Positions 8,747 to 14,816 of a stretch of 16,179 bases of DNA are shown in pieces. The notes under the pieces were generated by a model. The model had not been told where the DNA came from. It did not search any database and worked only from the letters and a program-made list of their open reading frames with translations. A program made the translations under genes and the position numbers. Position 1 is the first letter of the stretch; every line of letters starts with the position of its first letter. The DNA comes from Clostridiales bacterium (GTDB taxonomy: Bacteria > Bacillota > Clostridia > Christensenellales > Borkfalkiaceae): NCBI GenBank assembly GCA_015069525.1, contig SVIK01000026.1, forward strand, positions 1 through 16,179. The letters are read 5' to 3'.

Positions 8747-8775
8747 TTGACAAAGGGACGCGATTATGCTAATAT
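8747..8775 (+). promoter_or_regulatory. Strong sigma-A promoter of infC-rpmI-rplT
   Basis: TTGACA (8747-8752), 17-bp spacer, TAATAT (8770-8775). TG at 8767-8768 makes an extended -10. Transcription should start near 8782, giving a leader of about 135 nt before infC. Confidence 0.87.
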
Positions 8776-8781
8776 AGTTAG

Positions 8782-8901
8782 GCAAAGCAGAAGCGAACCT
8801 TCTCGCCGTGCGGTAAACATCGGTACGGCTCAATAATTTCCAAGACGAAAACTACGGGATTATTGCGGGTTGCTTTTTGCGAGCAACCCGTTATTATTTT
8901 T
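8782..8901 (+). promoter_or_regulatory. L20-type ribosomal protein leader (autoregulation of infC-rpmI-rplT)
   Basis: The leader forms four ordered hairpins: AGAAG/CTTCT near 8789-8803; GCCGTGC with GTACGGC (about 8806-8829, one G-U pair); CAATAAT with ATTATTG (8831-8865); and the terminator at 8866-8901. In Bacillota the operon infC-rpmI-rplT is repressed by free L20, which binds such a leader and favours termination. The position, operon content and terminator fit that model. I could not align it to the L20 leader family, so membership is inferred. Confidence 0.72.
8866..8901 (+). terminator. Attenuator terminator upstream of infC
   Basis: A 9-bp perfect stem has arms CGGGTTGCT (8866-8874) and AGCAACCCG (8882-8890), followed by TTATTATTTTT. 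It ends just before the infC ribosome binding site, so it acts inside the leader and not at an operon end. Confidence 0.85.
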
Positions 8902-8917
8902 GGAGAGGTAAACTACC

Positions 8918-9427
8918 ATTAAAGACCAACATCAAATCAACGAACAAATTCGTGACAAAGAAGTACGCGTAATTTCCGCCAACGGCGAACAGCTCGGGAT
9001 TATGAGCGCACGAGAAGCGCTTGCAATTGCCGAAGAAGAGGGGCTCGATTTGGTTAAAATTTCCCCCAATGCCGTGCCTCCCGTATGCAAAGTTATGAAC
9101 TATGGGAAGTTCAAGTTCGAGCAAGCGAAGAAGGAAAAGGAAAACCGTAAAAATCAAAAAGTAGTGGAATTGAAAGAAATATACCTTTCGATGACGATTG
9201 ATATCGGCGACATGAACGTAAAAGCGAAAAAGACGCTTGAAATTCTTGGCGACGGAAACAAAGTCAAGGTATCTATCCGTATGCGCGGTAGACAAATGGC
9301 GCACGCTACGATGGGCGTGGACGTAATGCGTCGTTTCTTCGAAATGCTTGGTGGAAAAGCGGTTATGGATAAGGAACCCAAGACGGAAGGAAGAAACATT
9401 ATGATGATTCTTTCCCCTGCAAAATAA
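8918..9427 (+). CDS. infC: Translation initiation factor IF-3, ATT start
   Basis: A 169-residue protein that binds the 30S subunit and proofreads start codons. The N-domain begins (I/M)KDQHQINEQIRDKEVRV and carries GEQLGIMSAREAL; a Lys-rich linker (KFKFEQAKKEKENRKNQK) leads to the C-domain with KVKVSIRMRGR and ending ILSPAK. The conserved N-terminus extends upstream of the first in-frame ATG (9002), and the only sensible start is ATT at 8918-8920, 8 nt after GGAGAGGT. An ATT start is the classic feature of infC in E. coli, where it lets IF-3 repress its own translation. It is first in an operon with rpmI and rplT and sits behind an L20-type attenuator, so it is probably controlled at two levels. 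Confidence 0.95.
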   Translation: MKDQHQINEQIRDKEVRVISANGEQLGIMSAREALAIAEEEGLDLVKISPNAVPPVCKVMNYGKFKFEQAKKEKENRKNQKVVELKEIYLSMTIDIGDMNVKAKKTLEILGDGNKVKVSIRMRGRQMAHATMGVDVMRRFFEMLGGKAVMDKEPKTEGRNIMMILSPAK

Positions 9428-9499
9428 CGGTTAAATAGGAAGGACAAGCTTTAAAAGCTGGTTATATAAAAAAGTAAAAAATTTTCGGAGGATAAATAT

Positions 9500-9700
9500 A
9501 TGCCTAAACAGAAATCTCATAGTAGCACGAAAAAGCGTTTCTGGCTCACCGGTACGGGTAAAGTAAAGCGTACGCACGGTGGCAAGAACCACAAAGCGGA
9601 AACCAAGAACAGAAAGAGAAAGAGAAACTTGCGTCAAAACACGCTTGTTTCCTCTACCCAAGAAAGCACGGTTAAGAGCATGATGCCGTACAAGAAATAA
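9500..9700 (+). CDS. rpmI: 50S ribosomal protein L35
   Basis: A 66-residue, very basic protein starting MPKQKSHSSTKKRFWLTGTGKVKR and ending SMMPYKK, the normal length and pattern for bL35. GGAGG at 9487-9491 precedes the ATG by 8 nt. It lies 72 bp after infC; that gap holds no terminator and only an AT-rich stretch. It is co-transcribed with infC and rplT. Confidence 0.97.
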   Translation: MPKQKSHSSTKKRFWLTGTGKVKRTHGGKNHKAETKNRKRKRNLRQNTLVSSTQESTVKSMMPYKK

Positions 9701-9719
9701 GAAAGGAGGAGTATGAAAT

Positions 9720-10070
9720 ATGCGTATTAAGAGAGCAGTTAACGCGGTTAAAAAGCGTAGAAAGATTATGAAACTTGCAAAGGGCTACTTCGGCAACAAG
9801 AGCAAGTCTTACAGAATTGCAAGAGAAGCCGTTATGAAGTCCTTGAACTATGCGTTCATCGGCAGAAGAAGAAGAAAGAGAGATTTCCGTCGTCTTTGGA
9901 TTACCAGAATCAATGCAGCGGCGAGAATGAACGGTATTTCTTACAGCAAGCTTATGCACGGCCTTTCCGTTGCAGGCATCAACCTTAACAGAAAGGTGCT
10001 TGCAGATTTGGCAGTAAACGATGCGGCGGCATTTGCGCAACTCGTTGAAAAAGCAAAAGCAGCGATTTAA
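9720..10070 (+). CDS. rplT: 50S ribosomal protein L20
   Basis: A 116-residue basic protein that binds 23S rRNA early in 50S assembly and, in Bacillota, represses its own operon through the leader. It begins MRIKRAVNAVKKRRKIMKL and has the family features AKGYFGNKSKSYR, a RRRRKRDFRRLWITRINAAAR core and GLSVAGINLNRKVLADLA. AAGGAGG (9703-9709) precedes the ATG by 10 nt. An out-of-frame ATG at 9713 lies between them and is not the start. A strong terminator follows 6 bp after the stop. Confidence 0.98.
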   Translation: MRIKRAVNAVKKRRKIMKLAKGYFGNKSKSYRIAREAVMKSLNYAFIGRRRRKRDFRRLWITRINAAARMNGISYSKLMHGLSVAGINLNRKVLADLAVNDAAAFAQLVEKAKAAI

Positions 10071-10076
10071 GCAATC

Positions 10077-10109
10077 GAAAAAGCCTTTTAGCAATTAAAA
10101 GGCTTTTTT
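10077..10109 (+). terminator. Terminator of infC-rpmI-rplT
   Basis: A stem of about 13 bp pairs AAAAAGCCTTTTA with TAAAAGGCTTTTT around the loop GCAAT, with T residues completing the 3' side. The next gene starts only 16 bp later, so partial read-through may supply its transcript. Confidence 0.9.
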
Positions 10110-10125
10110 CACATTTTATTCAGCA

Positions 10126-10890
10126 ATGATTATAACGTCAAAAAACAATCCTTTTATCAAAGAAACGGCGACGCTTAAAGAGAAAAAAGGCAGAAAGCAA
10201 ACGGGGCTTTTCCTCGTGGAAGGCGTAAAGATGGTCCGCGAGTGTAGAAAGAGCGGTTTTTCTATGGAAAAGCTGATTGTATCGGAAAGCTTTTATAAAA
10301 GTGAAGCGGGCGCGGAATTTATAGCGGAGGACGTGGTATGCGTTTCCGACGACGTTTTTCGTTATTTAACGGACGAAAAAACGCCACAGGGCATACTTTG
10401 TCGCGTGAAATATCCTATAAACGAGCTGTCCGCCCCTAAGGCAAGTTGTTTGCTTTTGGACGGCGTTGCAGACCCTGGTAATTTGGGTACGATTATCCGT
10501 ACCGCAAACGGAGCAGGGTATAAGGAAATATACCTTACGGACGATTGTGCGGACGCCTATTCCCCTAAGACGGTCAGGGCGAGCATGAGTGGGATATTTT
10601 TCACGAAAATATACCGCGCTACGCGGGAAGAAATTCTTTCCGTTTTGCAAGATACGCCCATCGTCGTTGCGGACATGGGTGGGGAAAACGTCTTTTCTTT
10701 CCAAGCTCCCGAGAAATTTGCGCTCGTGATAGGCAACGAAGCCAACGGCGTTTCGGCTGAGGTAAGAAAATCGGCTACGCACACGGTAAAAATTCCAATG
10801 GAGAGCACGCAAGAAAGCCTTAATGCAGGCGTTTCGGCGGGCATATTGATGTATTTTTTGCAAAAGGAACGTTTTTTGACAAGCAAATAA
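10126..10890 (+). CDS. SpoU/TrmH-family RNA 2'-O-methyltransferase (RlmB/YsgA-like)
   Basis: A 254-residue SAM-dependent RNA ribose methylase of the SPOUT (trefoil-knot) class. The N-terminal substrate-binding domain has the usual NPFIKE...GLFLVEGVKMV pattern. The catalytic part shows motif 1 DPGNLGTIIRTANGAG (from 116), motif 2 VIGNEANGVS (GNEANG 203-208) and motif 3 IPMESTQESLNAGVSAGIL (SLNA from 231). The exact rRNA or tRNA target cannot be read from this. In Bacillus a family member (ysgA) lies near this operon. The ATG at 10126 has no Shine-Dalgarno site and no obvious promoter; the start is supported by the conserved N-terminus. YebC follows 18 bp later, probably in one transcript. Confidence 0.93.
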   Translation: MIITSKNNPFIKETATLKEKKGRKQTGLFLVEGVKMVRECRKSGFSMEKLIVSESFYKSEAGAEFIAEDVVCVSDDVFRYLTDEKTPQGILCRVKYPINELSAPKASCLLLDGVADPGNLGTIIRTANGAGYKEIYLTDDCADAYSPKTVRASMSGIFFTKIYRATREEILSVLQDTPIVVADMGGENVFSFQAPEKFALVIGNEANGVSAEVRKSATHTVKIPMESTQESLNAGVSAGILMYFLQKERFLTSK

Positions 10891-10908
10891 TAAAAAGGAG
10901 CGATTATC

Positions 10909-11703
10909 ATGTCAGGACATAGCAAATGGCACAACATACAAGCAAAGAAGGGTAAGGCAGACGCAGCGAGAGGTAGAATTTTTACCAAGCTCGGTAGAGA
11001 AATCGCGGTAGCGGCAAAGAGCAACCCCAACCCTGAAACGAACAGCAAGCTTGCGGATATCATCGCAAAGGCGAAGGCTGCAAACATGCCCAACGACAAT
11101 ATTCAACGTAGCATTAAAAAGGCTTCGGGAGAAATGAACGGGGCAGATTATAAAGAACTTACGTACGAAGGATACGGTATTGCAGGTTCGGCGGTTATTA
11201 TCGTCACGCTTACGGACAACATCAACCGTACGGCAGGCGACGTGCGTTCTATTTTGAGCAAACACGGCGGTCAGCTTGGACAAAACGGTTGCGTATCGTA
11301 TAACTTCGATAACAAGGGCTATATCGTGGTAGAAAGAACGGTAGAACTTGATGAAGACACGATGACGGAATACGCATTAGAAGCAGGTGCAGACGACGTA
11401 GTGGCAGACGACGACGTATACGAAATCTTCACCACGCCCGAAACGTTCTCCGCCGTTCGTAAGTACTTGGAAGAAAAGAACGCGGAACTCGTTGCAAACG
11501 CACCCAAAGGACGTAGAAACGAGGAGGAAGAAGACAAGATTCGCTTTGTACAAGCGGAAATTGCGATGATTCCCCAAAACAGAATCACCCTTCCCGAAGA
11601 CAAAGTGGCTACGTTTGAAAAGATGCTTGAAGCGTTGGAAGACCACGACGACGTGCAAAACGTATACCATAACGTCGACCTTCCCGATGAGGATGAGGAG
11701 TAA
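10909..11703 (+). CDS. YebC/PmpR family protein (DUF28)
   Basis: A 264-residue cytosolic protein of the YebC family, described both as a DNA-binding regulator and, for some members, as a translation factor that relieves stalling at proline runs. The N-terminus (MSGHSKWHNIQAKKGKADAARGRIFTKLGREI), the middle (GYGIAGSAVIIVTLTDNINRT) and the end (LEDHDDVQNVYHN) are diagnostic. It is longer than the usual 240-250 residues because of a charged insertion of about 20 residues (positions 11488-11550) just before AEIAMIPQN, plus an acidic tail DLPDEDEE. AAGGAG (10895-10900) precedes the ATG by 8 nt. It follows the methyltransferase by 18 bp. No terminator is seen before the next promoter. Confidence 0.96.
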   Translation: MSGHSKWHNIQAKKGKADAARGRIFTKLGREIAVAAKSNPNPETNSKLADIIAKAKAANMPNDNIQRSIKKASGEMNGADYKELTYEGYGIAGSAVIIVTLTDNINRTAGDVRSILSKHGGQLGQNGCVSYNFDNKGYIVVERTVELDEDTMTEYALEAGADDVVADDDVYEIFTTPETFSAVRKYLEEKNAELVANAPKGRRNEEEEDKIRFVQAEIAMIPQNRITLPEDKVATFEKMLEALEDHDDVQNVYHNVDLPDEDEE

Positions 11704-11729
11704 ATTTTACACAATTTTCACCTCACCGC

Positions 11730-11758
11730 TTGACATACATGTCAAATTATGGTAAAAT
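11730..11758 (+). promoter_or_regulatory. Sigma-A promoter of the riboswitch-ATPase unit, with a palindrome over the -35 box
   Basis: TTGACA (11730-11735), 17-bp spacer, TAAAAT (11753-11758), with TG at 11750-11751 forming an extended -10. The -35 box is one arm of the inverted repeat TTGACAT-AC-ATGTCAA (11730-11745), which could be a repressor site or chance. Confidence 0.85.
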
Positions 11759-11769
11759 AAGGATAACTC

Positions 11770-11856
11770 CGTGAGGGAGTAGCAAGCGCGCATGCGTGGT
11801 AAGTCAACAACACCGACCTTTATGGGTCTGGCTTGCCTTAAATAGCGAGACTCACG
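11770..11856 (+). promoter_or_regulatory. yybP-ykoY (manganese) riboswitch aptamer
   Basis: P1 pairs CGTGAG (11770-11775) with CTCACG (11851-11856). P2 pairs GCAAGC (11782-11787) with GCTTGC (11831-11836). Between them are the family signatures GGGAGTAGC, GTCAACA, GGGTCTGGC and GCGAGAC. This family binds Mn2+ and usually turns on Mn2+ exporters and related cation pumps. A downstream hairpin (CGTATAGC at 11855-11862 with GCTGTACG at 11875-11882) shares two bases with P1 and may be the switching element with the terminator at 11904-11938. Confidence 0.92.
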
Positions 11857-11903
11857 TATAGCGAAAGAAGAAAGGCTGTACGTGGCGCGAAAACGGTTCG
11901 CAA

Positions 11904-11944
11904 ACCCCCAAGTATAGCTTTTGGCTATGCTTGGGGGTAATTTT
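11904..11944 (+). terminator. Riboswitch expression-platform terminator before the ATPase
   Basis: A long stem pairs ACCCCCAAG (11904-11912) with CTTGGGGGT (11930-11938), extended by a G-U pair and ATAGC/GCTAT. The T tract is weak (TAATTTT). It ends 10 nt before the ribosome binding site AAAGGAG. Its GCTAT arm could instead pair with ATAGC at 11858-11862 beside the aptamer. Confidence 0.8.
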
Positions 11945-11960
11945 GTAGAAAGGAGACGTT

Positions 11961-14624
11961 ATGAAAAGGTATGCACAAGACAAGGAAACCGTTTTAACCG
12001 AGCTGAACTCTAATGCCGACAAAGGGCTGACGGTAGAAGAAGCGGAAAAACGCCTTTCCGAAAACGGAAAAAATAAATTGGCGGAAGGGAAGAAGAAATC
12101 GCTCGTCCGTAGATTTTTTGAACAGCTCACCGACCCGATGATTATAATCTTGCTCGTCGCGGCGGTAATTAGTGGGGCACTTACCGTATACGAATCGATT
12201 GAAAGCGGTAAAGGCGAATTCCCTACGGACGTAATCATTATTCTTGCCGTAGTATTGCTTAACGCCGTGTTGGGCGTAATGCAAGAAAGCAAGGCGGAAA
12301 AAGCGATAGAAGCCCTGCAAAAGATGTCGGCGGCCACGTCGAAAGTAATTCGCGACGGCAAGCTCACCGTTGTCCACAGCGAAGATTTGGTTGTTGGCGA
12401 TATCGTTCTTTTGGAAGCGGGAGATTCCGTGCCTGCGGACGGACGCGTGATTGAAAGTGCAAGCTTGCAGGTGGAAGAAGCGGCACTCACGGGTGAATCC
12501 GTTCCCGTTAGTAAGGTGACGGAAGCGATTATCCCCAAGGGCGGGGCAAACGAAGTGACGCTTGGCGATAGAAAGAACATGGTTTATATGGGCAGTACCG
12601 TAGTGTACGGCCGTGGCGTTGTCGTAGTGACGGCAACGGGTATGGATACCGAAATGGGTAAAATTGCAGGCGCTTTGTCCGAAGCACAAGAAGGGAAAAC
12701 GCCTTTGCAAAGAAAGCTTGCTCAGCTTTCCAAAATTCTCACTTGGCTCGTTTTGGGTATCAGCTTAGTGGTATTTGCTATCAAGCTTTTTGCGAGCAAC
12801 TTTGAGGTAGGTGCGATTATCGATTCGTTTATGGTCGCGGTATCTCTTGCCGTAGCGGCAATTCCCGAAGGTCTTGCCTCGGTGGTGACGGTCGTGCTTT
12901 CTATCGGCGTCACCAACATGTCCAAACGCAATGCGATTATCCGTAAATTAACGGCGGTAGAAACGCTTGGTTGCGCGCAAATTATTTGCTCGGATAAAAC
13001 GGGTACGCTTACGCAAAACAAAATGACCGTTGTAAAACACTACGGCGAGGACGAAAAGCGTGTGGCGATAGGTATGGCGCTTTGCTCGGACGCAGAGGTG
13101 GACGACCAGGGCGACGTGACGGGCGAGCCTACCGAAGCGGCGCTCGTTGCGTGGGCGTATAAATTGGAGCTCCCTAAATACGAATTGAAAGCGCAATACA
13201 ACCGCGTGCAAGAGCTTCCTTTCGATTCTAACCGTAAGATGATGAGTACCTTCCACCCGCAAGACGGAAAATTCGTACAATACACGAAGGGTGCGCCCGA
13301 CGTAGTTATTGGTAGATGCGCGTATTGCTTAAAGGGCGGTAAAGCCGTTCCTATGACGGACGAATTGAAGGCGGAAATTTTCAAAGCGAACAAAGAAATG
13401 GCAGACAACGCGTTGCGTGTGCTTGCTTGCGCGGAAAGGATTTGGGACGCTATTCCTGAAAATCTCGATAGCGACAACGTGGAAACGGAGATGTGCTTTA
13501 CGGGGCTTTGCGGTATGATTGACCCCGTTCGCCCCGAAGTGAAAGTGGCGATTGAACAATGTCGTGAGGCGGGTATTCGCCCGATTATGATTACGGGCGA
13601 CCACGTCGATACGGCAATCGCTATTGCGAAAGAGCTGGGCATCTTGGAAGAGGGAATGCAAGCGATTACGGGTGCGCAATTAAACGAGCTTTCAGACGAA
13701 GAATTTGAAAAACAATTCCAAAAAATCAGCGTATACGCCCGCGTTCAGCCTGAACATAAAACACGTATCGTAAACGCATGGAAGAAATACGGTTTCGTCA
13801 CGGCAATGACGGGCGACGGCGTAAACGACGCGCCTTCGATAAAGAGTGCGGATATCGGTGTTGGTATGGGCATCACGGGCACGGACGTGACGAAGAACGT
13901 TGCAGATATGGTGCTTGCGGACGATAACTTCGCAACGATTGTCGGCGCGGTAGAGGAAGGACGCCGAATTTACGACAATATCCGTAAGGCAATCCAATTC
14001 CTGCTTGGCTCTAACATGAGCGAGGTAATTGCTATTTTCGTGGCAACGTTGATGGGATTTAGCGTTTTATCGCCTGTGCATTTGCTTTGGATAAACCTTG
14101 TCACGGATACGTTCCCCGCGCTTGCGCTGGGCACGGAGAAAGCGGAGAAAGACGTTATGAAACGCAAACCGCGCGATTCAAAGTCAGGCGTATTTGCCGA
14201 CGGCATGGGGTTCGACATCCTTTATCAAGGCTTGCTTGTGGCGATATTGGTGCTTGTTTCCTACTTCGTAGGGCATTTCATCAATACGGGCAATTGGGTG
14301 ATTGAAAATAGTACGCACGGCACGACGATGGCGTTTTTAACGATGGCAATGGCAGAGATTTTCCATAGCTTGAACATGCGTTCGCAAAGAAAGAGCTTGT
14401 TTACGATGAAACAACAAAACAAACTTCTTTGGCTTGCCGCCCTTGGTTCAAGCGTGCTTTCCGTTGCGGTATGCGCAATCCCGCCCGTAGCGAAATTGTT
14501 TGGGTTCACGCCTATTGGGTTTGCTGAATTGGGTGTAGCAATCGCAATCGGTTTTGCCGTAATTCCCGTGGTGGAACTTGTAAAATGCATCCAAAGAGCA
14601 GTCGCTAAAAAGAAAAATAAATAA
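11961..14624 (+). CDS. P2-type cation-transporting ATPase, probable Mn2+ (or Ca2+) exporter
   Basis: An 887-residue membrane pump of the calcium-ATPase-like P2A class. Seen: N-terminal cation-ATPase domain; TGES (177-180); M4 with PEGLA (302-306); phosphorylation motif DKTGTLT with the catalytic Asp at 345; KGAP (443-446) in the nucleotide domain; TGDH (545-548); TGDGVNDAP (from 617); M6 with N712-L-V-T715-D716 as ion ligands; about ten hydrophobic segments in all. All catalytic residues are present. The family alone suggests Ca2+. The manganese riboswitch in front suggests Mn2+ export, as for riboswitch-controlled YoaB of Lactococcus, though a pneumococcal Ca2+ pump is also under this riboswitch. 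AAAGGAG lies 5 nt before the ATG. A terminator follows 30 bp after the stop, so it is monocistronic. Confidence 0.95.
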   Translation: MKRYAQDKETVLTELNSNADKGLTVEEAEKRLSENGKNKLAEGKKKSLVRRFFEQLTDPMIIILLVAAVISGALTVYESIESGKGEFPTDVIIILAVVLLNAVLGVMQESKAEKAIEALQKMSAATSKVIRDGKLTVVHSEDLVVGDIVLLEAGDSVPADGRVIESASLQVEEAALTGESVPVSKVTEAIIPKGGANEVTLGDRKNMVYMGSTVVYGRGVVVVTATGMDTEMGKIAGALSEAQEGKTPLQRKLAQLSKILTWLVLGISLVVFAIKLFASNFEVGAIIDSFMVAVSLAVAAIPEGLASVVTVVLSIGVTNMSKRNAIIRKLTAVETLGCAQIICSDKTGTLTQNKMTVVKHYGEDEKRVAIGMALCSDAEVDDQGDVTGEPTEAALVAWAYKLELPKYELKAQYNRVQELPFDSNRKMMSTFHPQDGKFVQYTKGAPDVVIGRCAYCLKGGKAVPMTDELKAEIFKANKEMADNALRVLACAERIWDAIPENLDSDNVETEMCFTGLCGMIDPVRPEVKVAIEQCREAGIRPIMITGDHVDTAIAIAKELGILEEGMQAITGAQLNELSDEEFEKQFQKISVYARVQPEHKTRIVNAWKKYGFVTAMTGDGVNDAPSIKSADIGVGMGITGTDVTKNVADMVLADDNFATIVGAVEEGRRIYDNIRKAIQFLLGSNMSEVIAIFVATLMGFSVLSPVHLLWINLVTDTFPALALGTEKAEKDVMKRKPRDSKSGVFADGMGFDILYQGLLVAILVLVSYFVGHFINTGNWVIENSTHGTTMAFLTMAMAEIFHSLNMRSQRKSLFTMKQQNKLLWLAALGSSVLSVAVCAIPPVAKLFGFTPIGFAELGVAIAIGFAVIPVVELVKCIQRAVAKKKNK

Positions 14625-14654
14625 AACGGACGAGGTATGTCCGTGTTGAAAAGG

Positions 14655-14685
14655 AAACACCGCCCCCTACAAGGGCGGTGTTTTT
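14655..14685 (+). terminator. Terminator of the P-type ATPase gene
   Basis: An 11-bp perfect stem has arms AAACACCGCCC (14655-14665) and GGGCGGTGTTT (14673-14683), with T residues to 14685. A small hairpin (ACGGAC/GTCCGT, 14626-14644) directly after the stop precedes it. Confidence 0.9.
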
Positions 14686-14727
14686 AAAAAAATAGCGGGA
14701 TACGGGCAAGAAATTTTAAGAAAATCC

Positions 14728-14756
14728 TTGACCGCGCGCGCGTAATGTGGTATAAT
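14728..14756 (+). promoter_or_regulatory. Strong sigma-A promoter of the right-edge repeat protein
   Basis: TTGACC (14728-14733), 17-bp spacer, TATAAT (14751-14756), with TG at 14748-14749 making an extended -10. The spacer contains ten alternating C/G bases (14733-14742), unusual in an otherwise AT-rich promoter. The transcript should start near 14763. Confidence 0.85.
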
Positions 14757-14816
14757 TGAGATTGTAAAAGCGGTATTATGGCTTTTGGCAGTAAAACGAA
14801 TCTGTAGAGGTGTGAA

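Noticed and set aside
9002..9004. ATG 9002 as the infC start
   Set aside because: It would remove the conserved N-terminal INEQIRDKEVRV segment of IF-3; there is no ribosome binding site for it.
14778..14807. A nine-residue upstream ORF (MAFGSKTNL) before the right-edge gene, ending at its ribosome binding site
   Set aside because: The position is suggestive of translational coupling, but there is no ribosome binding site for it and such short ORFs arise by chance.
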